A stretch of DNA of 64,000 nt, taken from assembly GCF_900114535.1 (NCBI RefSeq), contig NZ_FOTK01000006.1:124001-188000 (forward strand), in the 5' to 3' direction. The position numbers and the translations under genes are program-made. Source of the DNA: Methylobacterium pseudosasicola (GTDB lineage: Bacteria; Pseudomonadota; Alphaproteobacteria; Rhizobiales; Beijerinckiaceae). Positions 6,839 to 15,284 of this stretch are shown here, in pieces (within the stretch, counting starts at the first letter, position 1; each line of letters starts with the position of its first letter). Under the pieces are notes generated by a model, which saw only the letters and a program-made list of their open reading frames with translations, had not been told where the DNA came from and ran no database searches.

Positions 6839-9685
6839 TTAGGCCACAGCGGCCTTCAGCGCCGCCGCGATGCGCTTCAGCCCGGTATCGAGGTCGCCCT
6901 TGATGTGGACCCGCAGCGCCCGGCGGCCGCGCTCGGCCAGCACCGCGAAGTCGCCCCGGGCCTGCGCCGCCACCACGGTGGCGAAGCCCAGCGCCCGGCC
7001 GGGGATCGGCAGGTCCGCGGTGGGCTCCGCGGTGATCTGCAGGAACACGCCGGTGTTCGGGCCGCCCTTGTAGGCCTGCCCGGTCGAGTGCAGGAACCGC
7101 GGCCCGAATTCCAGGCAGGTCGCGACCTTGCGGGCGTCGCGCACGGCGAGCCGGGCCTCTTGCAGGATGCCGGCGGCCTTCGCGTCGCGGGGCACGTAGG
7201 CGAGGAGCCCGAGATAGTCGCCGTCCTTCAGGCGGGCGACCTGCGCCTTCAGCGTCGCCTCCAGGCCGTCGTTGGCCTGGGGCAGGGCCTCGGCATTCTT
7301 CGGGTCGGCGTAGAGGGCGATGGCCTCGTCCGCGAAGAGCGGCGTCTCGGCGGGGAGGGCGCCGTTGCGCTCGGCCTCCGAGAACAGCTTCTTCGTCTCG
7401 ATCTTGCTGGCCTCGACATCGGGCTGGTCGAACGGGTTGATGCCGAGCACCGCGCCGGCCACCGCGGTGGCCATCTCCAGGCGGTAGAATTCCTGCGGCA
7501 GCTGCTCGACCGAGTCGAGGGTGATGCGCGCGATCGGGTGACCCTCGCGCTCCAGGGCGCGCAGGGCCTCGTCCTGCGCCTCCTCGGCGTGGCCGTCGAG
7601 GCGGAGATAGATGAAGAACCGGTCGCGGCCGTAGACCGCCGGGACGCTCGCCGGCTCGCCATCCACCGGCACCAAGCCCTTGCCCTGCTTGCCGGTGGAC
7701 TCGGCAATCAGCTGCTCGGCCCAGGCGCCGAAGCTGTCGATGCCCGGCGAGGCGATGACCGTCACCTTGTCGCGGCCGGCGAGACCGGCCGCGCCCATCG
7801 CGGTGCCGAGCAGCACGCCCGGGTTCTGGGCCGGCGGCACCACCGGCCCGCAGGAGCGGACCATGATCCGGGCCGTCTCCAGGAGCGCCTTCACGTCGAG
7901 GCCGAGGGCGGCCGCCGGGACGAGGCCGAAGGCCGACAGCACGGAGTATCGGCCGCCGATCTGCTTCACGCCGTAGAAGATTTTTTTGAAGTTATCGGAC
8001 TGCGCGGCGCGCTCCATGTCGGAGCCGGGGTCGGTCACGGCGACGAAGTGATCGCCCGCCCGGTCGCCCAGCGTCTCCTTCACGCGCCCCAGGAAGTAAT
8101 CGCGAAAGACGTTGGGCTCTAGCGTCGAGCCCGACTTGGACGAGACGATGAACAGCGTCCGGCCTAGATCGATGCTCGCCTCCAGGGCGCGCACCTGATC
8201 CGGGTGGGTCGAATCGAGGATCTGGAGCTTCGGAAAGCCCTCGCGCTGGCCGTAGGTCAGGCTCAGCACCTCAGGGCCGAGGCTGGAGCCGCCCATGCCG
8301 AGCACCACCGCATCGGTGAAGCCCTCCTGCTTCACCCAGTCCGAGAAGGCGGCGTAGTCGGCGGCCTTCTCAAGCTCCTCCTCGACGATGTGCAGCCAGC
8401 CGAGCCAGCTCGCTTCGTCGTGGCCGGACCAGACCGTCGCGTCGCCGGCCCAGAGCCGGCGGATCGCGCCGCTCGCCCGCCAGGCCTCGACGGTCTTCTT
8501 CGCCTCGGCGGCGAGGCTGTCGTCCATGACCAGGCTCTGGCCGTCGAGGCGCTGGCCCAGCAGCGCGGCGCGCTTGCCGGCGACCGCGCCGAGCAGGTTG
8601 TCGGCGGCGTCGATGAAGAGCTGCACGCCTTCCTTTACCAGCTGCTCGGCGACAGCCTCGATGTCGATGCCGGCGCGGGCCAGCCGGGTCATGACCGCCT
8701 CGGCCCCCGGCACGTCCTCCTCGATCGTCGCCCGGACGGTGCCGTGGTCGCGGAACGCGTCCATGGTGGCGGGCGGCATCGTGTTGACGGTGTTCGGCCC
8801 GATCAGCTCTTCGACGTAGAGCACGTCGGAATAGGCCTTGTTCTTCACACCCGTGGAGGCCCAGAGCAGCCGCTGCGCCTTGGCGCCCTTCTCGGCCAGG
8901 GCCGTCCACTTCGCCTCGGAAAAAATCTTACGGTAGCGCTGGTAGGCGAGCTTGGCGTTGGCGATCGCGACCTTGCCCTTGAGCTGGCCCAAGGCCGCCT
9001 TCTCGTCGGGGTCGTTGGCCTCGGCGATCTTCTCGTCGAGCAGCTTGTCGACCAGCACGTCGATCCGGCTGATGAAGAAGCTCGCGACGCTCGCGATCTT
9101 CGACACGTCGTGGCCGGCCTTCGCCCGTTCGTCGAGCCCGTCGATGAAGGCGCGGGCCACCGCCTCGTAGGCCTCCTGCGAGAACAGGAGCGTCACGTTG
9201 ATGGAGATGCCCTCGGCGGTGAGCTCGCGGATCGCCGGGATGCCCTCGGGGGTGGCCGGCACCTTCACCATCAGGTTGTCGCGGGCGACCGCCTTGTGCA
9301 GGCGCCGCGCCTCGTTGAGCGTCGCCTCGGTGTCGAGCGCCAGATAGGGCGAGACTTCGAGGCTGACATAGCCGTCCGCGCCGTCGCTCGCCTCGTAGAC
9401 CGGGCGGAGCACGTCGGCGGCGGCCTGGATGTCGGCGATGGCCAGGCCCTCGTAGAGGTCGATGACCCGGCTGTCGCCGGTCTCCTGCACGGCCCTCAGG
9501 CTGGCATCGTATTCGTCCGAATGGCCAATCGCCTTCTCGAAGATCGACGGGTTGGACGTGACCCCGCGCAGGCCGTCCTCCTCGACGAGGCGCTTCAGCT
9601 CACCCTTCTGGATGAAGCCCCGGGCCACGAAGTCCAGCCAAACCGCTTGATCCTGTTCGTCGTGCAGGGCCTTGAGCGCGTTCAT
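6839..9685 (-). CDS. tal-pgi: Bifunctional transaldolase / glucose-6-phosphate isomerase
   Basis: A 948-residue fusion. Residues about 1-370 are a transaldolase: VWLDFVARGFIQKGELKRLV, DGLRGVTSNPSIFEKAI, DNLMVKVPATPEG with the Schiff-base Lys, and LLWASTGVKNKAYSDVLYVE. Residues about 400-948 are a phosphoglucose isomerase: VVLGMGGSSLGPEVLSLTYG, LFIVSSKSGSTLEPN and an ending typical of bacterial Tal-Pgi fusions (FLHSTGQAYKGGPNTGVFLQ). The product links the non-oxidative pentose phosphate steps to fructose/glucose-6-phosphate exchange. The start at 9685 has AGGA upstream; an in-frame ATG at 9712 would add nine residues. It sits between tkt and gnd, flanked on both sides by family C palindromes. 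Confidence 0.95.
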   Translation of the reverse strand: MNALKALHDEQDQAVWLDFVARGFIQKGELKRLVEEDGLRGVTSNPSIFEKAIGHSDEYDASLRAVQETGDSRVIDLYEGLAIADIQAAADVLRPVYEASDGADGYVSLEVSPYLALDTEATLNEARRLHKAVARDNLMVKVPATPEGIPAIRELTAEGISINVTLLFSQEAYEAVARAFIDGLDERAKAGHDVSKIASVASFFISRIDVLVDKLLDEKIAEANDPDEKAALGQLKGKVAIANAKLAYQRYRKIFSEAKWTALAEKGAKAQRLLWASTGVKNKAYSDVLYVEELIGPNTVNTMPPATMDAFRDHGTVRATIEEDVPGAEAVMTRLARAGIDIEAVAEQLVKEGVQLFIDAADNLLGAVAGKRAALLGQRLDGQSLVMDDSLAAEAKKTVEAWRASGAIRRLWAGDATVWSGHDEASWLGWLHIVEEELEKAADYAAFSDWVKQEGFTDAVVLGMGGSSLGPEVLSLTYGQREGFPKLQILDSTHPDQVRALEASIDLGRTLFIVSSKSGSTLEPNVFRDYFLGRVKETLGDRAGDHFVAVTDPGSDMERAAQSDNFKKIFYGVKQIGGRYSVLSAFGLVPAAALGLDVKALLETARIMVRSCGPVVPPAQNPGVLLGTAMGAAGLAGRDKVTVIASPGIDSFGAWAEQLIAESTGKQGKGLVPVDGEPASVPAVYGRDRFFIYLRLDGHAEEAQDEALRALEREGHPIARITLDSVEQLPQEFYRLEMATAVAGAVLGINPFDQPDVEASKIETKKLFSEAERNGALPAETPLFADEAIALYADPKNAEALPQANDGLEATLKAQVARLKDGDYLGLLAYVPRDAKAAGILQEARLAVRDARKVATCLEFGPRFLHSTGQAYKGGPNTGVFLQITAEPTADLPIPGRALGFATVVAAQARGDFAVLAERGRRALRVHIKGDLDTGLKRIAAALKAAVA

Positions 9686-9720
9686 GTCGGTTCCTCGTCC
9701 TTCCCTAATCACGCCCTGCT

Positions 9721-9830
9721 CTCCTCCCCCTTGCGGGGAGGGATTGGAGGTGGGGGTGGTGCCGGATGAGGCTCGGCGGTTCCTTCTGAACCACCCCCAC
9801 CCCTGACCCCTCCCCGCAGGGGGGAGGGGA
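9721..9830. repeat. Family C palindromic element between tkt and tal-pgi
   Basis: About 110 bases with the same arms as the element at 6719: CTCCTCCCCCTTGCGGGGAG at the left and CCCTCCCCGCAGGGGGGAGG at the right, with GGTGGGGGTGG and CCACCCCCACCCC internal arms. It can form a very stable RNA hairpin in the operon transcript 36 bases before the tal-pgi start codon. Confidence 0.85.
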
Positions 9831-9836
9831 CGCGCT

Positions 9837-11912
9837 TTATCGCTTATGCCTGGCGAGCTGCGCCCGCGCGGCCTCCAGCACCCGGTCCGGGGTAAAGCCG
9901 AACTTGGTCTGGAGATCCTTGATCGGGGCCGAGGCGCCGAACGTGTCCATGCCGATGACCGTGCCCTCGGTGCCGGCGTAACGGTCCCAGCCCATGACGC
10001 TGCCCTGCTCGACCGTGACCCGCGCCTTGACGGCGGGGGGCAGGACCGAATGCCGGTACGCCTCGTCCTGGCGCTCGAACAGGTCCCAGGACGGCATCGA
10101 GACCACCCGCGCCTTCACGCCCTCGGCCTTCAGGGCCTCGTAGGCGCTGACGCAGAGCTGCACCTCGGAGCCGGTGCCGATCAGGATAACCTCCGGGGTG
10201 CCGTCGCTGTCGCCCAGGATGTAGGCGCCCTTGGCCGTGCCGGCGGCCGCGCCGTACTTGGAGCGGTCGAGGGTCGGCAGCGGCTGGCGCGAGAGCGCCA
10301 GCACGGCCGGCTGGTTCTTCAGCGAGAAGATCACCCGGTAGGCCTCGGCGACCTCGTTGGCGTCGGCCGGGCGCAGGGTGACGAGGCCTGGGATGCAGCG
10401 CAGCGACAGCAGCTGCTCCACCGGCTGGTGGGTCGGCCCATCCTCGCCCACGCCGATCGAATCGTGGGTGAAGATGTGGAAGATCGGCAGCTCCATCAGC
10501 GAGGCGAGCCGGATCGGCGGGCGCATGTAGTCGGCAAACACCAGGAAGGTGGCGCCGTAAGCCCGCAGGCCGGACAGGCCGAGGCCGTTCACGATCGAGC
10601 CCATCGCGTGCTCGCGCACGCCGAAATGCATGTTGCGCCCGCCCGGCGAGAACGGCCCGAACGAGCCGGCGCCTTCGAAGGTGAGGTTCGACTTGTTGGA
10701 CGGCGCCAGATCGGCCGAGCCGCCGAGCATGAACGGAACGTGCTGCGCGATGGCGTTGAGCACCTTGCCGGAGGATTCCCGGGTGGCGATGCCCTTGGCG
10801 TCGGGCTCGAAGAACGGAATGTCCTTGTCCCAGCCGTCGGGCAGGCGGCCCTCCAGCAGGGCGGCCAGATCCTCGGCATGGTCGGCATCGGCCGCCCGCG
10901 CCTTGGCGAGCAGACCCTGCCAAGCGTCGTAGAGGGCGGCGCCACGCTGGCCGATGCCATCGCGGAAATTCTCCTGCACGCCGTCCGGCACCAGGAACTG
11001 CGCGTCCTCGGGCCAGCCATAGGCGCGCTTGGCGCCCTTGACCTCCTCCTCGCCCAGCGCGTCCGAGTGCGCCTTCGGGGTGCCCTGCTTCTTCGGGGCG
11101 CCGTAGCCGATCACCGACTTCACGACGATCAGGGTCGGCCGATCGTTGGTAGCCAGGAAGGTCTCGAGGGAGCCGGCAATCGCGTGCAGGTCGTTGGCGT
11201 CGGCCACCCGCAGCACCTGCCAGCCATAGGCCAGGAACCGGGTCGCGACCTCTTCGCCGAAGGCCAGCTCGGTGTGGCCCTCGATGGTGACGGTGTTGTC
11301 GTCGTAGATCCAGCAGAGGTTGGCGAGCCGCAGGTGGCCGGCGAGCGACGCGGCCTCGGAGGCGACGCCCTCCATCAGGTCGCCGTCCGAGCAGATCGCG
11401 TAGACGTTGTAGTCGAACAGCGGCAGCTCGGGCCGGTTGAGGCGCGCGCCGAGGAAGCGGCCGCCGATCGCCATGCCGACCGAGTTGGCGACGCCCTGGC
11501 CCAGTGGGCCGGTGGTGGTCTCGACGCCGGTGGTGAAATGGTACTCCGGATGGCCCGGGGTCCGGCTGTCGAGCTGCCGGAACTTCTTGATCTCCTCCAG
11601 CGTCACCGCCGGCGCGTTGCCACCGTCGCTCTCGGCGACGTTGGCGAGGTGCAGCAGGGCGTAGAGCAGCATCGAGGCGTGGCCGCAGGACAGCACGAAG
11701 CGGTCGCGGTTCGGCCAATGCGGATGGGCCGGATCGTAGCGGAGGTAGCGGTTCCACAAGGTATAGGCGACCGGGGCCAAGCCCATCGGCGCGCCGGCAT
11801 GGCCGGAATTGGCCTTCTGCACCGCGTCGATCGCGAGCGTCCGGATGGTGTTGATGCTGAGCGTATCGATCTCAGCGAAGCCCGCCTTGGCGGGAGTGTC
11901 AGCGCCGCTCAT
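9837..11912 (-). CDS. tkt: Transketolase
   Basis: A 691-residue thiamine-diphosphate enzyme of normal length that transfers two-carbon units in the pentose phosphate pathway. Visible: [19 protein letters not shown] near the N-terminus, the ThDP motif beginning [20 protein letters not shown] and ending with the DDN metal ligand, [18 protein letters not shown] in the pyrimidine domain, and [20 protein letters not shown] at the C-terminus. Its ATG overlaps the stop of the GH15 gene (ATGA), so the two are translationally coupled. A serine cycle or Calvin-type role is possible, but the neighbours here are all pentose phosphate enzymes. Confidence 0.96.
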   Translation of the reverse strand: MSGADTPAKAGFAEIDTLSINTIRTLAIDAVQKANSGHAGAPMGLAPVAYTLWNRYLRYDPAHPHWPNRDRFVLSCGHASMLLYALLHLANVAESDGGNAPAVTLEEIKKFRQLDSRTPGHPEYHFTTGVETTTGPLGQGVANSVGMAIGGRFLGARLNRPELPLFDYNVYAICSDGDLMEGVASEAASLAGHLRLANLCWIYDDNTVTIEGHTELAFGEEVATRFLAYGWQVLRVADANDLHAIAGSLETFLATNDRPTLIVVKSVIGYGAPKKQGTPKAHSDALGEEEVKGAKRAYGWPEDAQFLVPDGVQENFRDGIGQRGAALYDAWQGLLAKARAADADHAEDLAALLEGRLPDGWDKDIPFFEPDAKGIATRESSGKVLNAIAQHVPFMLGGSADLAPSNKSNLTFEGAGSFGPFSPGGRNMHFGVREHAMGSIVNGLGLSGLRAYGATFLVFADYMRPPIRLASLMELPIFHIFTHDSIGVGEDGPTHQPVEQLLSLRCIPGLVTLRPADANEVAEAYRVIFSLKNQPAVLALSRQPLPTLDRSKYGAAAGTAKGAYILGDSDGTPEVILIGTGSEVQLCVSAYEALKAEGVKARVVSMPSWDLFERQDEAYRHSVLPPAVKARVTVEQGSVMGWDRYAGTEGTVIGMDTFGASAPIKDLQTKFGFTPDRVLEAARAQLARHKR

Positions 11913-13798
11913 GATGTCGCGTCTTCCAGTTCGCCTCTTGCGTGCCGCTTGTCGGCTTCACGCTGCCGAAGGACGGCGGGAGGGGCTCCGTTGGCCTTAC
12001 CACCCTGCCGATCCGCCGGCCCTTCGCCGCGCGTATAGCTGAGCAGCGTGTTGACGAGCGCGACATGGGTGAACGCCTGGGGGAAGTTACCCACAAGGCG
12101 CTTCGCTTGCACGTCGTATTCCTCGCTCACCAGGCCGAGGTCGGTGCAGATGCCGACGAGGCGCTCGATGATCGACCGCGCCTCGTCCCGCCTTCCGAGG
12201 CCGATCAGGTTGTCCGCGTACCAGAACGTGCAGGGCAGGAAGGCCCCCTCGTTGCCGGACAGGCCGTCGGTGGTCTGGCCCTCGGTCTCGTAGCGGAGGA
12301 TGAAGCCGTCGCGCATCAGCCCCTTGCCGATCGCCTCGACAGTGCCGACCACCCGGGGATCGTCCTGCGGCAGGAAGCCGGTATGGGCCATGAGCAACAG
12401 GCTCGCGTCCAGCGCCTTCGACCCGTAGGACTGGACGAAGCTGTTGAGGTCGGGGTCGAAGCCCTTGGCGCAGACCTCGGCGTGGATCTCGTCCCGGAGC
12501 GCGCGCCAGCGCACGGCCTGCTCCTCGGTGGCGCCGGATTCATGCATCGCGTGCATGCGCAGAGCCCGGTCGAACGCGACCCAGGCCATCACCTTCGAAT
12601 GCGTGAAGTGGCGCGCCCCGCCGCGCACCTCCCAGATGCCCTCGTCGGGCTTGCGCCAGGCCTTTTCCAGGTGGCCGAGGATCGCCAGCCCGACCCGCAG
12701 CCCGTCCTTGCTCACCGGCAGGCCGCGGGCATGGGCCTGGTAGAGGGCGTCGAACAACTCGCCGTAGACGTCGATCTGGAACTGCGAGGCGGCGGCGTTG
12801 CCGATCCGCACGGGCTTCGAATTCTCGTAGCCGGGCAGCCAGTCGAGCTCGATCTCTGGCAGCAGGCGCTCGCCGCCGATGCCGTAGAGGATATGCGCCT
12901 GTTCCGGGTTGCCGGCCACCGCCCGCAGCAGCCAGCCCAGCCAGTTGCGCGCCTCGTCGATATAGCCGGCATCCATCAGGGCGATGAGCGTCAGCGTCGA
13001 GTCGCGCAGCCAGCAGAAGCGGTAATCCCAGTTGCGCTCGCCCCCCAATCCCTCGGGCAGGGAGGCGGTCGGCGCAGCGACGATGCCGCCGGTGGGCTCG
13101 TAGATCAGCGCCTTCAGGGTCAACAGCGAGCGCTGCAGCATGCGGTCCCAGGCCGTGCCGCCGGCGCAGCGCGCCGACCATTCGCGCCAAACCTGATCGG
13201 TCGCGTCGAGGGCTTTGAGCGGCTCGATCGGGGTCGGGTCGTCCTCATGGGACGGGCCGTAGCTCAGGACGAAGCGGTGGCGCTCGCCGGCATGGACGGT
13301 GAACTCGGAGACGGTGGTCTGCGTCTCCGACCCCTTCAGGTGGACATCGGTGCGCAGCACGACCTTGTGCGGGCCGGAGACGGCGCGCAGGTCGCCCAGC
13401 TCCGAGCGCGAGACCCACGGCACCGCGGAGCCGTAATCGAACCGGACCGCCATCTCCATCCGCATGGCGACGCGGCCATGCACGCCCTCGACCAGACGCA
13501 CCAAATGGGAGCCGTCGCCCACCGGCATGAAGTCGGTGACCAGCACCTCGCCGAGGCGGGTCTTGTGCCGGGTCTCCAGCACCAGGCTGCCGGGGCGATA
13601 GGCCCAGCTGGTCTCGACATGCTCGGCCTCGGGAAAGATCTTCCAGAAGCCGTGCGCCTCGGTGCCGAGCAGGCTCGTGAACAGGGCGGCGGCATCGAAG
13701 CGCGGCCAGCACAGCCAGTCGACGCTACCCTGCCGGCTGATCAGCGCGGCACTGCGGCAATCCCCGACAAGTGCATAATCCTCGATGCGTGCAGCCAT
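11909..13798 (-). CDS. Glycoside hydrolase family 15 protein (glucoamylase/trehalase-like)
   Basis: A 629-residue GH15 protein from the ATG at 13798; a frame to 13852 adds 18 unrelated residues. The N-terminal 210 residues form the trehalase-like beta domain (ARIEDYALVGDCRSAALISR, GSVDWLCWPRFDAAALF). The catalytic barrel starts at GLGGERNWDYRFCWLRDSTL, and the late SGNEGAFLPCTFWYADNLIG segment is typical of this family. Substrates of such proteins include alpha,alpha-trehalose and maltodextrins; no signal peptide is visible, so the enzyme is probably cytoplasmic. As first gene of the tkt, tal-pgi, gnd, pgl operon it may feed glucose from stored trehalose or glycogen into that pathway. Confidence 0.88.
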   Translation of the reverse strand: MAARIEDYALVGDCRSAALISRQGSVDWLCWPRFDAAALFTSLLGTEAHGFWKIFPEAEHVETSWAYRPGSLVLETRHKTRLGEVLVTDFMPVGDGSHLVRLVEGVHGRVAMRMEMAVRFDYGSAVPWVSRSELGDLRAVSGPHKVVLRTDVHLKGSETQTTVSEFTVHAGERHRFVLSYGPSHEDDPTPIEPLKALDATDQVWREWSARCAGGTAWDRMLQRSLLTLKALIYEPTGGIVAAPTASLPEGLGGERNWDYRFCWLRDSTLTLIALMDAGYIDEARNWLGWLLRAVAGNPEQAHILYGIGGERLLPEIELDWLPGYENSKPVRIGNAAASQFQIDVYGELFDALYQAHARGLPVSKDGLRVGLAILGHLEKAWRKPDEGIWEVRGGARHFTHSKVMAWVAFDRALRMHAMHESGATEEQAVRWRALRDEIHAEVCAKGFDPDLNSFVQSYGSKALDASLLLMAHTGFLPQDDPRVVGTVEAIGKGLMRDGFILRYETEGQTTDGLSGNEGAFLPCTFWYADNLIGLGRRDEARSIIERLVGICTDLGLVSEEYDVQAKRLVGNFPQAFTHVALVNTLLSYTRGEGPADRQGGKANGAPPAVLRQREADKRHARGELEDATS

Positions 13799-13922
13799 CC
13801 GGCCCCGGCTCCAGCGCGCGGCCAGGTTCCCCGGCCATCCGCTGCAACGCACCTAGGACGCCGGGTTGCGAGGTCCAGAGGCTTTTGAGGCTCGTGTCGC
13901 TCAGCGCGATCGTCTGCGCCGG

Positions 13923-14537
13923 TCAGCGCAGGCAGTCGGCCACCACCAGGGCGACGGAGCCCTGCACGGCCGCAGCGCCATCGCGCACCAGGCCCGCCGC
14001 GTCGCCGACCGCCCGGGCGGCCGGCGCCAGCGTCTCGACCACCGAGGCGGCGAAGGGCAGGGCGGCCGGCGGCAGGAGCGCGGCCTCCTCGGACTCGGCG
14101 GCTTCCGCGCGGCCGGCGGCGAGCGGATCGGTCCCGCGCTGCGGCACCTCCGGGCAGCGGCGACCGGGGCAGGGGTGCCGGCCGACCACCGCGATATGCG
14201 CATTCGTCCGCCCGGCGAGCGCCGGCCGCGCAGGCGGCGTGACGGATGGCGTTCCCGCCGGATAGATTTCGGCGAAAGCCAGGGACGCCGGGCGGCGGAT
14301 CGGCGAAGAGACCGGCATCGGCCTGGCGAAGGCGGTGGCCGAGGGAGCGGCGGGCGCGGTCAGCTCGGCGCGGGCCTCGGGGCTCGGCGGCTGCGACGAC
14401 GGGCAATAGAGCGAGGCGAGGCCCAGGACCGCTACCACCGCCACGGTGGGCAGGAACGGCATCGACACGCGCCCGGTGGCGGCGTCCGTCAGGGCAAGCT
14501 GGTCTGGCCTGCGCATCCGTTTCACCGATCCCCGCAT
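13923..14537 (-). CDS. Hypothetical membrane-anchored protein
   Basis: I do not recognise this protein. It is 204 residues, with a short basic N-terminus, one hydrophobic segment near residues 26-42 (SMPFLPTVAVVAVLGLASLY) and then an alanine/proline-rich tail (for example SSQPPSPEARAELTAPAAPS) with scattered cysteines. This suggests an anchored periplasmic protein. It lies between the GH15 gene (same strand, downstream) and the divergent nas genes. The start is uncertain: ATG at 14537, 14516 or 14462 are all in frame, and none has a clear ribosome site. Low complexity weakens the case that it is a conserved gene. Confidence 0.45.
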   Translation of the reverse strand: MRGSVKRMRRPDQLALTDAATGRVSMPFLPTVAVVAVLGLASLYCPSSQPPSPEARAELTAPAAPSATAFARPMPVSSPIRRPASLAFAEIYPAGTPSVTPPARPALAGRTNAHIAVVGRHPCPGRRCPEVPQRGTDPLAAGRAEAAESEEAALLPPAALPFAASVVETLAPAARAVGDAAGLVRDGAAAVQGSVALVVADCLR

Positions 14538-14555
14538 AGTTCCGAGGAGGCCAGG

Positions 14556-14606
14556 ATGCCCCCAGCATTGCGGCAGAAGCTGGACCGTTTCTTTGCGCGG
14601 CGGTAA
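14556..14606 (+). CDS. Candidate 16-codon leader peptide upstream of nasT
   Basis: ATG at 14556 is preceded at ideal distance by GAGGAGG (14544-14550), one of the strongest ribosome sites in this region. The reading frame codes MPPALRQKLDRFFARR and stops with TAA at 14604. It lies 90 bases before nasT on the same strand. A strong initiation site on so short a frame may mark a leader peptide or translational coupling element. Chance is possible, since no conservation can be checked here. Confidence 0.35.
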   Translation: MPPALRQKLDRFFARR

Positions 14607-14696
14607 CGCTCGCGACAGCCGCGGGGCATACACCTTGCTTGGCTGGTGCCCGAACCGGGCCGCCCTCTCGAGAAGACCCGCCCCGACCGGGCCACG

Positions 14697-15284
14697 ATGA
14701 CCGAATCCAACCTCACCGTCGCCGTGATCGATCCGAGCCGCGCCCGCGCGGCGATCCTGGAGGAGGGCCTGCGCGCGGCCGGCATCGGCCGGATCGTGGT
14801 GATTCCCGACACGGCCGACCTGCTGGAGCGGATCACCGCCCTGAAGCCCGACGTGGTGGTGATCCACCTGGAAAGCCCGAGCCGCGATATCCTGGAGCAG
14901 ATGTCTGGGGTGTCCCGGCAGGTCGAGCGGCCGGTGGCGATGTTCGTCGATCGCTCGGACACGACCATGATGCAGGCGGCGGTCGATGCCGGGATCTCGG
15001 CCTACGTGGTCGACGGGCTGCGGGCGGAGCGGATCAAGTCGATCCTCGACATCGCGATCCTGCGCTTCAACGCCTTCGCCCGGCTGCAGCGCGAATTGTC
15101 CGAGGCCCGCGGCGAGCTCGCCGACCGCAAGCTGATCGAGCGCGCCAAGGGCATCCTGATGAACCTGAAGGGGCTCACCGAGGACGAGGCCTACAAGCAG
15201 CTGCGGCGCAAGGCGATGAACGAGAAGCGCAAGATCGCCGACATCGCCCGGGCCATCGTCACCACGGCGGATCTGCTCGGATGA
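14697..15284 (+). CDS. nasT: NasT-type ANTAR antiterminator, nitrate response
   Basis: A 195-residue two-domain regulator. Residues 1-120 form a receiver-like fold (LTVAVIDPSRARAAILEEGL and AGISAYVVDGLRAERI). The C-terminal 70 residues form an ANTAR RNA-binding domain (ADRKLIERAKGILMNLKGL, EDEAYKQLRRKAMNEKRKIA). In related nitrate systems NasT binds a two-hairpin leader and blocks termination when released by NasS. At the usual phosphoacceptor position the sequence reads VVVIHLES, with His57 in place of Asp, so phosphorylation is unlikely. Its stop overlaps the nasS start (ATGA), and the predicted RNA target lies at 17108-17204. Confidence 0.9.
   Translation: MTESNLTVAVIDPSRARAAILEEGLRAAGIGRIVVIPDTADLLERITALKPDVVVIHLESPSRDILEQMSGVSRQVERPVAMFVDRSDTTMMQAAVDAGISAYVVDGLRAERIKSILDIAILRFNAFARLQRELSEARGELADRKLIERAKGILMNLKGLTEDEAYKQLRRKAMNEKRKIADIARAIVTTADLLG

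Noticed and set aside
9846..13888. Long plus-strand frames of 730 and 648 residues
   Set aside because: They are antisense to tkt and the GH15 gene, which have clear family motifs; the frames have none.
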